A stretch of 63,662 nucleotides of DNA, taken from positions 1-63,662 of the forward strand of contig CAINDO010000642.1 of assembly GCA_903847385.1 (NCBI GenBank), given 5' to 3'. Origin of the DNA: an uncultured Myxococcales bacterium (GTDB taxonomy: Bacteria; Myxococcota_A; Bradymonadia; UBA7976; UBA1532). The position numbers and the translations under genes are program-made. Below the pieces are notes generated by a model. That model did no database searches. It was not told the DNA's origin and saw only the letters and a list, made by a program, of their open reading frames with translations. Position 1 is the first letter of the stretch. Each line of letters begins with the position of its first letter. This document shows positions 8,127-17,463 of the stretch, one piece after another.

Positions 8127-9107
8127 GACTCACTGTCCACCCGCGCGGTCGCGTCGCCCGTGGCCCCGCTCCCGGTCACGCTGCTGACCGGCTTCCTCGG
8201 CGCCGGCAAGACGACGCTCCTGCGGCACGTGCTCGCCGAAGCGGGCGCCGCGCGCATCTGCGTGGTGGAGAACGAGTACGGCGCGGCGAACATCGACAGC
8301 GAGGTCGTCGAGACGCTCGGCCCGGGGCTGGTCCGCCGCCTCAACGGCTGCATCTGCTGCGCGATCAAGACCGACCTGGTCGCGACGTTTCGGGACCTGG
8401 CCGAGGTCTGCCGCGCTCAGGGCGTCGAGCGGGTCATCGTCGAGACGACCGGCATGGCCGAGCCAGCGGAGCTCGTGCCGTTGTTCCGCCCGGGCGGCCC
8501 CGTCGGGCCGGCGTTCCGTCTGGCCTCGGTCGTGACCGTGGCCGACGCGGCCCACGTCACCGTGGACCTGGAGAACAGCCCCGTCGCGCAGAGCCAGATC
8601 GCCGTGGCCGACCTGCTCGTGCTCAACAAGGCCGACCTCGTCGCGCCGGCGCACCTCGCCGCGGCGGAACGCGCGCTCGGCGCCACCAACCCCCTCGCGC
8701 GGGTCCACGTCACGCAGCAGGGGCGATGTCCGGCGGCGCTGGTCCTCGGCGACGCGCCCCCGGCCGTGCGCGTGCTGCCGCCGGACCGACCGCACGGCCA
8801 CGGCGACATCGGCACCCACCTGGTCGTGGACGCCGGGCCCCACGACCTGCGGCGCTTGCTTGCCTGGCTGCGGGCCTTCCACCGCGCCCACCGGGACGAC
8901 CTGCTGCGCTGCAAGGGGTTCGTCCACGCCAGCCGGGGCCGTCGGGTGCTGTTGCAAGGAGTCCGCGAGCGCACCGCGACGGATCCGTTCGGCCGGTTTC
9001 CCCCCGGAGAGACGCCGGAGACGCGCCTCGTTTTCATCGGCCTCGCGCTGGATCCGGACACGCTCGACGCGGGCGTGGCTGGGTGTCGAATTCCGCCCGT
9101 GCGTTGA
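8115..9107 (+). CDS. CobW/G3E family P-loop GTPase (putative zinc or metal chaperone)
   Basis: 330 residues from ATG 8115; an in-frame ATG at 8100 is an alternative. Walker A GFLGAGKT (26-33), the family metal-binding CICC (79-82, within LNGCICCAIKTDLV), switch region ETTGMAEPAEL, and the G4 motif NKAD (171-174) are all present. The C-terminal CobW_C domain runs from about 235 (LRRLLAWLRAFHRAHRDDL) to the end. G3E GTPases load metals into client enzymes or protect them under metal limitation; the client is not evident here. It is divergent from the cytochrome operon and is followed after 27 bases by a lipoprotein gene with its own strong ribosome-binding site. Confidence 0.9.
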   Translation: MTEQDSLSTRAVASPVAPLPVTLLTGFLGAGKTTLLRHVLAEAGAARICVVENEYGAANIDSEVVETLGPGLVRRLNGCICCAIKTDLVATFRDLAEVCRAQGVERVIVETTGMAEPAELVPLFRPGGPVGPAFRLASVVTVADAAHVTVDLENSPVAQSQIAVADLLVLNKADLVAPAHLAAAERALGATNPLARVHVTQQGRCPAALVLGDAPPAVRVLPPDRPHGHGDIGTHLVVDAGPHDLRRLLAWLRAFHRAHRDDLLRCKGFVHASRGRRVLLQGVRERTATDPFGRFPPGETPETRLVFIGLALDPDTLDAGVAGCRIPPVR

Positions 9108-9134
9108 CGTGCCCGCTTGGGGGAGGATGTCCCC

Positions 9135-12100
9135 ATGCGGTGTTTTCAGCGTTCGACCCTCGCCCTGCTCGTCGCCGGTGTCTCCCTCGCCTGTGGAGGC
9201 GGCGGCGCTGACCCGCCGGTCACCCCCGCGGACGCCGCGACGCCCGACCAGGGCGCCGGCGGCACGACGGGCGACGCCGCGCCGTCTGATCTCGGCGCCG
9301 GGGGCGGGGACGCGGGCCCAAACGACGCCCGGGTCGAAGATGCCACCGCGTCCGACGCCCGCCTCCCGGACGCCGGTCCGCCGCTGCCGGATCCCATCCG
9401 GCTCAACGAGCTGATGTCCCGCAATGGCGGCACCTGGGTCGACGAGCTGGGTGCGCTCGAGGACTGGATCGAGCTCTACAACGCCGGCGCCGCGCCCGTC
9501 GACCTCGCGGGCTACCGCATCTCCGACGCCGACGACCGCGCCGGTGCGACGACGCTGCCGGCGGACCCCTCGCTGATCGTGCCCCCCGGCGGCACGGTGA
9601 TCCTCTTCGCGGACAGCCACCCCGAGGAGGGCCCGGCACACGTGGACTTCAAGCTCTCGGGGGAGGGCGAGGTCGTCGTGCTCTGGAACCCGGCCGGCGA
9701 CGAGATCGACCGGATCGAGTTCCCCGCGCTGCCGGAGAACCACAGCTTCGCCCGCACGCCCGACGCGCGCGGCGACTTCGTCACCTGCGAGTGGCCGACG
9801 CCGGCCCGCGACAACGGCGCCACGTGCGGTCCGCCGCCGCCGCCGGAGCTGCCCGAGGAGCAGGTCTTCGAGCCCTACACCTGGCCCTCGCCCTGGCCGC
9901 AGCCGCCCCGGCCGCTCATCGTGACCGAGGCCGCCCTGCGACCCGCCGCCGGTGTCCCGTTCGTCGAGATTCTCAACGCCGGCGAGACCGACGCGCCCCT
10001 GGACGGCTGGCAGCTCGGCGTCGCCGGTCACCCCCCGGGCACACCCTGGCCGACGACCGCGGACGCCGCGCTCATGCCCCTCGGCGACCCGGGCGCGACC
10101 CTGGCCCCGGGCGCGCGCCTCGTGCTCGAGCTCACGGCCGACCAGCGGCAGCGCCTGGAGGCCGCCCCGGCGTTCGAGGGGGTCGTGACGCTCTTCGACC
10201 CCGATGCCCGTCCCCGCGAGCGCCTGGACTTCATGGAGATCCCGGTCGGCGCCGCGCTCACCCGCCAGCCGGACGCCACGGGCCGTCACCGTCTGTGCGC
10301 CGCGAGCACGCCCGGCGCCGAGAACGTGGCCTGCGACCCGCTGCCGGAGCGGCCCATCGCCGAGCATGTGCGACATCTACGCACACCCGGCGACTTCCCA
10401 CGGCTGGCGCAGGGCGGCACGTCCGTCGGCGTGGAGCAGGTCAAGTTCCTGATCGACCTGGAGGCCGGGGGCACGGTCTACTTCCTGGACACCGAGCACT
10501 GGGACCTGCACTACACCTTCATCCGCGAGCGCATCGAGCACCAGCCCCACCTCGACCGCTGCCTGCCCGGCGAGAACCAGGTCTTTTACGAGGGCTGGTA
10601 CCGCTTCAGCGAGCAGAACTACTTCCAGGTCGAGGGGCGGCGGTTCCTGATGGGCACCCTGGTGCACCACGCCAGCGCCGGCCTCTACACGGTCGAGTTC
10701 ACCCCGGGTGACGAGATCTCCTCGGAGCAGATGCGCCTCGCGTTCCTGGCCGTGCTCGCCCACGTCGAAGATCCGGAGCGCTTCTCCCTGCGCCCGACCG
10801 AGGCCCGGCAGTTCGAGCGGGTGCGCGCGCTGGAAGGCCGTCTGCCCATCGTCGGCCTGAACGCGCCGTTTCGGGGCGTGACCTACCAACCGCTCACCGA
10901 GGCCGTCGGCTACGGCGTGCTGACCTACGTGCCCGCGGCCGCGCTGGACGCGACGCCCCTCGGCGAGCAGGTCATCGTGGTGACCGACCAGGTGCCCAAC
11001 GACATCCCGCTGGTGGGGGGCCTGATCACCGAGGCGTTCCAGACGCCCCTGGCGCACGTGAACCTCCTCAGCCGCAACCGCGGCACGCCCAATATGGCCC
11101 TGCGCGCCGCGCGCGAGGATCCCCGCGTCGCCCCCCACCTCGGCGCCCTCGTCCGCCTGACGGTCTCCGCCGGCGGCTTCGACATCGTGCCGGCCGAGCC
11201 GGACGAGGCGCTGGCGTTCTGGGCGTCGCGCCACCCGACGGGGGATCCGCTCCGGCCCCGCGCGGACCTGACCGTGCGCGGCCTGGTGCCGCTGCAAGGG
11301 CGCGGCGTCTCGGACCTGCCCGCGCTCGGCGGCAAGGCGGCGCAGTTCGCCGAGCTCTATCGCGTGGACTCCGACCGCCCCGCCTGCCTCGGCGCCCTGA
11401 ACGTCCCGCCGGACGCCGCCGCCGTGCCCGTCGTTCACTCGATGGAGCACTTCCAGGCCAGCGGCGCCGCGGACCTGCTCGCGCAGTACCGGGCCGACCC
11501 CGCCTTCCAGACGGACCCGAGCGTGCGCGCAGCGGCGCTGGCGGAGGTCCGCTCGGCGATCATGCGCCACCCCGTCGACCCGGCGCTCCTGGCCGAGGTC
11601 GAGGCTTGGGTCACGACCCACTTCGGGGAGAACAACGCCCGTTTTCGCAGTAGCAGCAACACCGAAGACCTCCCAGGTTTCAACGGTGCAGGGCTCTATA
11701 CTTCGACCAGTGGTTCAACGGCGGACCCCGACCTCGCCGTCGCCGATGCGCTCCGGACCGTGTGGGCGAGCCTGTGGAACGCGCGCGGCTACGACGAGCG
11801 CGCGTTCCGCAACGTCGAGCCGACCTCCGTCGCCATGGCCGTCCTGATCCACCCGGCGTACCCGACGGAGCGGGCCAACGGCGTGGCCATCAGCCGCAAC
11901 ATCCTGGAGCCGCTGTACGGCGACCACTACGTCAACGCCCAGATCGGCGAGGCCAGCGTCACCAACCCCGTGCCGGGCGTGAGCTCGGAGCAGCTCGTCT
12001 ACCATCGCGGCGCCCGGCCGTGGGTCGAGTACCTCGGTCGCAGCAGCCTGACCCGCGGCGCGCCCGTTCTGACCAACGCCGAGCTCGACGCCCTGAGCTG

Positions 12101-12281
12101 TCGCCTCGCGGCCATCCACGAACACTTCCAGCCGCTCCTCGACCCGGCCGGCGAGAATCGGTGGTTCGCCATGGACATCGAGTTCAAGCTGCTCGGTGAC
12201 GCCCACGAACTGCTCATCAAGCAGGCGCGTCAGTACTCCTTCGGCGACGCCGACATCCCCGCCGACTGCCGCGAGTTCTGA
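9135..12281 (+). CDS. Lipoprotein with two lamin-tail domains and a PEP/pyruvate-binding (PPDK-like) region
   Basis: 1048 residues; ATG 9135 is preceded by GGGGGAGGA. The signal peptide ends VSLAC20 (lipobox), followed by a long Gly/Ala/Asp-rich linker. Two lamin-tail-like domains follow (about 88-225, starting IRLNELMSRNGG and containing EDWIELYNAG; and about 265-400). A swivelling-domain-like segment FQTPLAHVNLLSRNRGTPNM contains H641, where PEP-utilising enzymes carry the phosphohistidine. The C-terminal part looks like the ATP/PEP-binding half of PPDK/PEP synthase: LGGKAAQFAELYR near 731 and FRSSSNTEDLPGFNGAG near 836. An extracytoplasmic PPDK-like protein is odd because ATP is cytosolic. 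The 3' end overlaps the convergent hydantoinase gene by 52 bases. Confidence 0.8.
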   Translation: MRCFQRSTLALLVAGVSLACGGGGADPPVTPADAATPDQGAGGTTGDAAPSDLGAGGGDAGPNDARVEDATASDARLPDAGPPLPDPIRLNELMSRNGGTWVDELGALEDWIELYNAGAAPVDLAGYRISDADDRAGATTLPADPSLIVPPGGTVILFADSHPEEGPAHVDFKLSGEGEVVVLWNPAGDEIDRIEFPALPENHSFARTPDARGDFVTCEWPTPARDNGATCGPPPPPELPEEQVFEPYTWPSPWPQPPRPLIVTEAALRPAAGVPFVEILNAGETDAPLDGWQLGVAGHPPGTPWPTTADAALMPLGDPGATLAPGARLVLELTADQRQRLEAAPAFEGVVTLFDPDARPRERLDFMEIPVGAALTRQPDATGRHRLCAASTPGAENVACDPLPERPIAEHVRHLRTPGDFPRLAQGGTSVGVEQVKFLIDLEAGGTVYFLDTEHWDLHYTFIRERIEHQPHLDRCLPGENQVFYEGWYRFSEQNYFQVEGRRFLMGTLVHHASAGLYTVEFTPGDEISSEQMRLAFLAVLAHVEDPERFSLRPTEARQFERVRALEGRLPIVGLNAPFRGVTYQPLTEAVGYGVLTYVPAAALDATPLGEQVIVVTDQVPNDIPLVGGLITEAFQTPLAHVNLLSRNRGTPNMALRAAREDPRVAPHLGALVRLTVSAGGFDIVPAEPDEALAFWASRHPTGDPLRPRADLTVRGLVPLQGRGVSDLPALGGKAAQFAELYRVDSDRPACLGALNVPPDAAAVPVVHSMEHFQASGAADLLAQYRADPAFQTDPSVRAAALAEVRSAIMRHPVDPALLAEVEAWVTTHFGENNARFRSSSNTEDLPGFNGAGLYTSTSGSTADPDLAVADALRTVWASLWNARGYDERAFRNVEPTSVAMAVLIHPAYPTERANGVAISRNILEPLYGDHYVNAQIGEASVTNPVPGVSSEQLVYHRGARPWVEYLGRSSLTRGAPVLTNAELDALSCRLAAIHEHFQPLLDPAGENRWFAMDIEFKLLGDAHELLIKQARQYSFGDADIPADCREF

Positions 12282-15200
12282 GCGGGGTGACCCCCGCCGC
12301 CCGGGGTCTCGACGACGAGCGTCTCACCGGCGGCGACCCTCAGCGTGACCTTGCCGGGCAGCTCGACCTCCGTACCGTCCACGCGGCGCAGGCGGTGGCG
12401 TCCCAGCGCGCCGGTCGACGCGCCCCCGACGCCCCACGGGGCGAGACGCCGCCGCTCGGCGAGCACGGTGACCTCGGCGTCCACCAGGAACCGGTAGGCC
12501 CGCACGATGCCCGCGCCGCCCGCGTGTTCACCGGGCGGTGGCGTCGCCCCCGGGCGCAGGGCATACGTCTCGATGCGGACCGGAAAGAGGCGCTCCAGGG
12601 CCTCCACCGGCGTGTTGAGCGTGTTGGTCATGTGCGTGTGGCGGCCGCTCGCACCGGGCCCCGCGGCCGAGGCCCCGGCGCCACCCCCCAGCGTCTCGTA
12701 GTGCACGAAGTTCGCCCCGTCCGGCCCCGGCAACCGCCCGCCGAAGAGGACGTTGTTCATCGACCCGCCGCTCGCTGCGGGGATGCGACCGGGGGCCAGC
12801 AAGGCCAGCGCGCCGAAGAGGGCGTCCACCAACCGCTGAGAGGTCTCCACGTTGCCCGCCGAGACCGCCGCCGGCGGCAACGCGTCCACGATGGAGCCGG
12901 CCCGCGTGCGAATGGAGACGGGCCGCAGGAGCCCCGCGTTGGCCGGGATCTCGTCCCCGGCGAGGCACTTCAGCACATAGAACACGGCCGAAACGGCGAT
13001 CGCGCGGACCGCGTTCATCGGCCCGGCGACCTGCGCCGGCGCCGCGGTGAAGTCGAACTCGGCCGTGTCGCCGTTCAGGCGCACGGTGACGGGCAGGGGA
13101 ATCGGTGCCTCGCCGTGGCCGTCGTCGTCCAGCCAGTCGGTGAAGCTCGCCTCGCCGGACGGCAGGTCGGCGAGCACCCGCCGCATGCGCCGCTCGGCAT
13201 AGTCGAGCAGGGCGGCGTTCCAGGTCGTCACGGCGTCCTCGCCCCCGCGCGAAACCAGCGCGAGCAGCGCTTGCACGCCCACCTCGTTGGCCGCGCGCTG
13301 AGCCTGCAGATCGCCGTGGCGGTCGTCCGGCACCCGCGAGGCCGCGGCGAACCGCGCCTCCACCGCGGCGTCCAGCACGACCGGTGGCAGCCGGATGCCC
13401 TCGTCGTCGATGGTGAGCGCCCGCACGACCCCGTCCGCGCCCCGGGGCGCCGGCAGGCTGCCCGCGCTCACGCCCCCCACGTCCGCGTGGTGCGCCCGGT
13501 TGGCCACGAAGAACATCGGCCGCGCGCCCCCCGGCAGGAAGACCGGCGTCACCAAGGTGACGTCCGGCAGGTGCGTGCCGCCGGCAAAGGGGTCGTTCAA
13601 CAGCACGGACAGGCCCGGCTCGAACCGGATCGCCGCGCGGGCCGCGGCCACGCTCATCGGCGTCGACCCGAGATGTACGGGAATGTGCGCGGCGTGCTCC
13701 AGCATCTCGCCGTCCGCGTCGAAGAGCGCGCAGGAGAAGTCCCGGCGTTCCTTGATGTTCGCCGAGAACGCGGCGCGCATGAGCACGTTGCCCATCTCCT
13801 CGGCGATGGCGGCGAGGCGCTGCCGGTGGATCTCCAGCCCCTGTGTCGGGGCCGGCGGGGCGGCGTCCTGCCGGACGCAGCGGAGATCGCCCGAGGGCAA
13901 CGGCTCGGCGCGCCACCCGGCCGGGACGAGCAGGGTGGCGCTGTAGGCCGAGTGGAGCGCGGGCCCGACCACCGGCGTCGCATCGAAGGGGCCGTCCGCC
14001 GGTTCGTCGAGGGTGAGCCCGCTCGACGCGCGGCCGAGGCACCGGAGCGAGAGCAGCTCGGCCGGGCGCTCGGGTCCGAAGCTGTGTCCGAACCGCGCCT
14101 GGTGGGCCGCCTCGAACGCTCGACGCAGCGACTCGGGTCGCAAATCCTCGGGGTCGAAGGGCACGGGGAGACCATGCGTCTGCCCGCGAAACCGCACCTC
14201 GGCCCGAAACGTGACGGTCGCGTCCGCCGACGTGGCCTGGGCGAGCTCGGCGCGCACCGCCGCCCCCAGCGCGGTCGAGACCTCACCCAGAACCGAGGAG
14301 GACCAGTCGGCCTCGGCTCGATTCAGCGGGCGGCTCGCCTCGGCGGCCCAAGGCGCAGCGAGCATGCCCTCGGCCGAGAGCAGCCCCGGCTCCCGCGGGA
14401 AGACGACGGCCGGACAGCCGAGCTCGTCGGCCAACCGGCAAGCGTGCAGCCCCGTCGCGCCGCCGAACGCCATCAGCGTCAGCCCGCGCGGGTCGATGCC
14501 CCGACCGGTCGAGACGCGCCGGCAGGCCCGGGCCATGTTCGCCTCGACGGTCGCCACGATCGCCTCGGCCACGGCGATCACACCCAGGCCCAGCGGCCCG
14601 CAGAGCGTCTCGACGGCCCGGTGCGCGGCCGCGCAGTCCAGCCCCATCGCACCGCCCAGGAGCGACGTCAGGTGGCCGAGGACCACGTGTGCGTCCGTCA
14701 CGGTCGGCCGGTCCCCGCCGCGCCCGTAACAGGCCGGCCCGGGGTCTGCACCCGCCGAGTGGGGCCCCACGCGCAGCGCGCCGCCGGCGTCCACCCAGGC
14801 CACCGAACCGCCGCCCGCGCCGACCGTCTCGATGGGCAGCAGCGGCACCCGCAGGGGGTGCTCGCCCAGCTGGCCCTCGTCGTCGGGCAACAGCTCACCG
14901 GACACCACGCTCACGTCCGTCGAGGTGCCGCCCATGTCGACCGCGAGCAGCTCGCGGATGCCCAAGCGCTGGGCGACCGCCCACGCGCCGCGCGTGCCGC
15001 CGGCCGGACCGGACAGCACCGTGTCCACCGGCCGGCGTCTCGCGGCCTCGACGGGGAGCAGCCCGCCCGCCGAGCCCATGATGGCGATGCGCGTCGCCGA
15101 CAGCGACGCGGCCAGGCGCCCCAGGTAGCGCGCCATGACGGGCGCCACGTAGGCGTTGACGACCGTGGTCGACGCGCGCTCGAACTCGCGCATCACCGGC

Positions 15201-15790
15201 GCCAGGCGATGTGAGACCGACACGAAGAGGTCGGGATGCGCGGCCGCCAGGGCCGCCGCCAGGGCCGCCTCCTCGGACGGGTGGGCGTAGCCGTGGAGTG
15301 TGCAGACGGCCACGGCGTCCACGCCGCGGAGGACGTCCGCGACGCTCGCGAGCCAATCCGCGGGCGCCGCCGTCGCGACCACCTCGCCGTCGGGCCCGAG
15401 CCGCCCCGGATACCCGAGGACGTCCTGGCGGGCGACGAGGGGCACCGGCAGCACCGGGTGCAACGCGTACAGTTCGGGTCGCGCCTGCCGCCCCAAGGCC
15501 AGCAGGTCCTCGAAGCCCGCGGTGGTCACGAGCGCGACGCGTGCGCCCCGCCGCTCCAGCAGGGCGTTCGTGGCGACCGTGGTGCCGTGGTGCAACACCG
15601 CCACCCGCCGCAGCCCCAGGGCGGCGAGCCCCCCCAGGATGGCGCGCGACGGATCGTCCGGCGTGGACGGGACCTTCACGCGCGCCCGACGGCCGTCCGC
15701 CGAGAGCGCGATCAGGTCCGTGAACGTGCCGCCGGTGTCGACGGCGACACGGGTCCACTCGGGGCGCTTCACGGGTGCCTCGCCTTGCAT
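12230..15790 (-). CDS. Fused hydantoinase/5-oxoprolinase (HyuA-HyuB type)
   Basis: 1186 residues from ATG 15790 (MQGEAPVKRPEW). The N-terminal half is HyuA-like with the actin-like phosphate motif VDTGGTFTD and the second phosphate motif LAVDMGGTSTDVS. The C-terminal half, from about 670, is HyuB-like, with EEMGNVLMRAAFSANIKERRD, LNDPFAGGTHLPDVTLVTP and the end motif VVETPGGGGHP. The single-chain A-B layout matches eukaryote-type ATP-dependent 5-oxoprolinases (about 1200-1290 residues), which open cyclic amides with ATP. Substrate not determined: 5-oxoproline or a hydantoin. No separate partner subunit is nearby, consistent with the fusion. Confidence 0.9.
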   Translation of the reverse strand: MQGEAPVKRPEWTRVAVDTGGTFTDLIALSADGRRARVKVPSTPDDPSRAILGGLAALGLRRVAVLHHGTTVATNALLERRGARVALVTTAGFEDLLALGRQARPELYALHPVLPVPLVARQDVLGYPGRLGPDGEVVATAAPADWLASVADVLRGVDAVAVCTLHGYAHPSEEAALAAALAAAHPDLFVSVSHRLAPVMREFERASTTVVNAYVAPVMARYLGRLAASLSATRIAIMGSAGGLLPVEAARRRPVDTVLSGPAGGTRGAWAVAQRLGIRELLAVDMGGTSTDVSVVSGELLPDDEGQLGEHPLRVPLLPIETVGAGGGSVAWVDAGGALRVGPHSAGADPGPACYGRGGDRPTVTDAHVVLGHLTSLLGGAMGLDCAAAHRAVETLCGPLGLGVIAVAEAIVATVEANMARACRRVSTGRGIDPRGLTLMAFGGATGLHACRLADELGCPAVVFPREPGLLSAEGMLAAPWAAEASRPLNRAEADWSSSVLGEVSTALGAAVRAELAQATSADATVTFRAEVRFRGQTHGLPVPFDPEDLRPESLRRAFEAAHQARFGHSFGPERPAELLSLRCLGRASSGLTLDEPADGPFDATPVVGPALHSAYSATLLVPAGWRAEPLPSGDLRCVRQDAAPPAPTQGLEIHRQRLAAIAEEMGNVLMRAAFSANIKERRDFSCALFDADGEMLEHAAHIPVHLGSTPMSVAAARAAIRFEPGLSVLLNDPFAGGTHLPDVTLVTPVFLPGGARPMFFVANRAHHADVGGVSAGSLPAPRGADGVVRALTIDDEGIRLPPVVLDAAVEARFAAASRVPDDRHGDLQAQRAANEVGVQALLALVSRGGEDAVTTWNAALLDYAERRMRRVLADLPSGEASFTDWLDDDGHGEAPIPLPVTVRLNGDTAEFDFTAAPAQVAGPMNAVRAIAVSAVFYVLKCLAGDEIPANAGLLRPVSIRTRAGSIVDALPPAAVSAGNVETSQRLVDALFGALALLAPGRIPAASGGSMNNVLFGGRLPGPDGANFVHYETLGGGAGASAAGPGASGRHTHMTNTLNTPVEALERLFPVRIETYALRPGATPPPGEHAGGAGIVRAYRFLVDAEVTVLAERRRLAPWGVGGASTGALGRHRLRRVDGTEVELPGKVTLRVAAGETLVVETPGGGGHPAQNSRQSAGMSASPKEY

Positions 15791-15830
15791 CACGCCTCGT
15801 CGAACCGGGTCCCGGCGACCTGCGCCGATG

Positions 15831-15859
15831 TTGCGCCCCTCGGCGCCGCCGCATATAAC
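15831..15859 (+). promoter_or_regulatory. Promoter for the TPR gene; predicted leaderless GTG transcript
   Basis: TTGCGC (15831-15836), a 17-base spacer, TATAAC (15854-15859), then six bases to GTG 15866. The usual start point, about 7 bases after the -10, is the G of the GTG itself, so the mRNA should have no leader. Confidence 0.6.
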
Positions 15860-15865
15860 GACGGA

Positions 15866-17035
15866 GTGCAGAAGCTCCGTCAAGTGACCCAGTTCGTCGC
15901 CGCCAGCGTCGTCGTCGTGGCCGGCATTCCCCTGGCGATCAACGAATTCCGCAAGCTCCACGACCACCGCCTCGCGGGTGAGCGTGGCGCCGAATTCGCC
16001 CGTCTCGCCGAGACGGCGGCCGGCAGCGCCGACTTCGATCTGGCGGTCCGCGCCTCGACCGAGGCCCTCAACGCCGCGCCCCACCAGCCGAACTATCGGC
16101 ACGCCCTCGCGCTCCACACGGCCCGTCGCGTGCTCAACGCGCCGGAGACCCTCGAGCCGCGCACGGTCCTGCGAACGCAGCTCATCCTCGAGGACGCCGT
16201 CGCCAATGCGCAGAAGGACGAGGAGATCGCCCTCGCGCTCGGCCGGGTCCATATGCTCCGGGGCCACCCGGACGTCGCGCGGCGCCTCTTCGAGCAGGTC
16301 GTCCAGGCCTACCCGAAGAGCGGCCGCGCGCTCATGTACCAGGGTGACCTCCAGTTCAAGTCCGGCGAGCTCGAGAGCGCGGCGGCCACGCTCACGCAGG
16401 CGGTCGGCCTGGACAACACGCTGACGCAGGCCAAGTTCGCCCTGGGCCAGGTCAGGCTCGCCCAAAAAGAGTACGACGACGCGCTCCCCTGGCTGGAGAC
16501 CGCGGCCCGCGAGCTGCCCAAGAGCGGCCAGGCCGCGCTGGCCTTCGGCCGTGTCCTCGCCGCCCAGGAGAAGTGGCCCGAAGCCCAGAAGTCGCTCGAA
16601 CGCGCCCTCGCGCTCGACGCGTCCCTGGTCCAGGCCCATGCGCTCCTCGGCGATGCCTACATCAAGAACCGGCAGATCGAAGCGGCGATCGGCAGCTACC
16701 GCATCGCTTGGGAGAAGAGCCGGGACCTCGAGGCTTTCCGGAAGATCGGCCGGGTCTACCTGCAGTTGGGCGCCGTCGAAGCCGCCGGCACGGTCTTCGC
16801 GCAGATCCGCGACCTCGCGCCGAACGAACCCGAGCCCCATCTCATCGTCGGCATCGCCGCGAGCACCGCCAAGCAGGGGGAGGCCGCGAAGCAGTCGTGG
16901 CAGCGCTGCATCGAGCTCGCCGAGGGCAATGAGGCCTGGGCGGCCGTGGGTGCCAAGTGCAAGGAGCTCATGGAGAGCGGCGGTTCGCCGCAGGCCGGCC
17001 GCTCGGCCGCCGGCAAGAAGCCCAAGGCGCCATGA
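15866..17035 (+). CDS. Membrane-anchored tetratricopeptide-repeat protein
   Basis: 389 residues from GTG 15866. An N-terminal hydrophobic segment (FVAASVVVVAGIPLAI) is probably a single membrane anchor. The rest is helical, with several TPR-like repeats (for example MYQGDLQFKSGELESAAATL, FALGQVRLAQKEYDDALPWL, HALLGDAYIKNRQIEAAIGS). TPR arrays mediate protein-protein contacts; the partner is unknown. ATGA overlap couples it to the small membrane protein that follows. The GTG lies 6 bases after a good -10 box, which fixes the start and suggests leaderless translation. Confidence 0.8.
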   Translation: MQKLRQVTQFVAASVVVVAGIPLAINEFRKLHDHRLAGERGAEFARLAETAAGSADFDLAVRASTEALNAAPHQPNYRHALALHTARRVLNAPETLEPRTVLRTQLILEDAVANAQKDEEIALALGRVHMLRGHPDVARRLFEQVVQAYPKSGRALMYQGDLQFKSGELESAAATLTQAVGLDNTLTQAKFALGQVRLAQKEYDDALPWLETAARELPKSGQAALAFGRVLAAQEKWPEAQKSLERALALDASLVQAHALLGDAYIKNRQIEAAIGSYRIAWEKSRDLEAFRKIGRVYLQLGAVEAAGTVFAQIRDLAPNEPEPHLIVGIAASTAKQGEAAKQSWQRCIELAEGNEAWAAVGAKCKELMESGGSPQAGRSAAGKKPKAP

Positions 17036-17460
17036 GCCTCCGCGAGAAGCTCATCCTGGTCGGGTTCGGCGCGGCCATCTGCGGCGGCGTCGCGGGCGGC
17101 GTCATCGTGTTCTTCGGCCCCGGCGCGCCGGCGCCGGCCGTCTCCCCCAACATCGCCCCGACCTCCACGCCCGGTCTGGCGGTGAACCCCAGGCCCGGCG
17201 CGCTGCCTGCGCTCGGCGGCGGGGCCCAGCAGACACCACCGCCGGTGGCCGCGCCGGTCCCGAGCGCCCCGGCGTCGTCACCCCTCGACGCGGTGCTCGC
17301 CGCCGAGGGAACCGCGGCCAAGCGGGCCGACCCCGTTTACGCGGCCTATCGGAAGCGCCTCGAGGAAGCGGCGCCGAGGCTGCGGGCGCTGACACCCGAG
17401 GAACAATCGGTGGAGCTGTCCCGGCTGGCCGAGCAGTTCGCCCCCAAGCCGTCGCCGTAA
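17032..17460 (+). CDS. Small single-span membrane protein with Pro/Ala-rich linker (unknown function)
   Basis: 142 residues. A short N-terminus is followed by one membrane helix (LVGFGAAICGGVAGGVIVFF), then a Pro/Ala-rich flexible region and a charged C-terminal helix (DPVYAAYRKRLEEAAPRLRAL). I do not recognise the family. ATG 17032 overlaps the TGA of the TPR gene, so the two are likely made together and may interact at the inner membrane. Confidence 0.7.
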   Translation: MSLREKLILVGFGAAICGGVAGGVIVFFGPGAPAPAVSPNIAPTSTPGLAVNPRPGALPALGGGAQQTPPPVAAPVPSAPASSPLDAVLAAEGTAAKRADPVYAAYRKRLEEAAPRLRALTPEEQSVELSRLAEQFAPKPSP

Positions 17461-17463
17461 GGC

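Noticed and set aside
12287-15214. 975-residue open frame on the plus strand
   Set aside because: Antisense to the hydantoinase/oxoprolinase, whose motifs are clear on the minus strand.
15236-15865. Longer start for the TPR gene (extra 210 codons)
   Set aside because: That stretch is antisense to the HyuA active-site region and encodes Arg/Gly-rich sequence. A good promoter with -10 six bases before GTG 15866 supports the short form.
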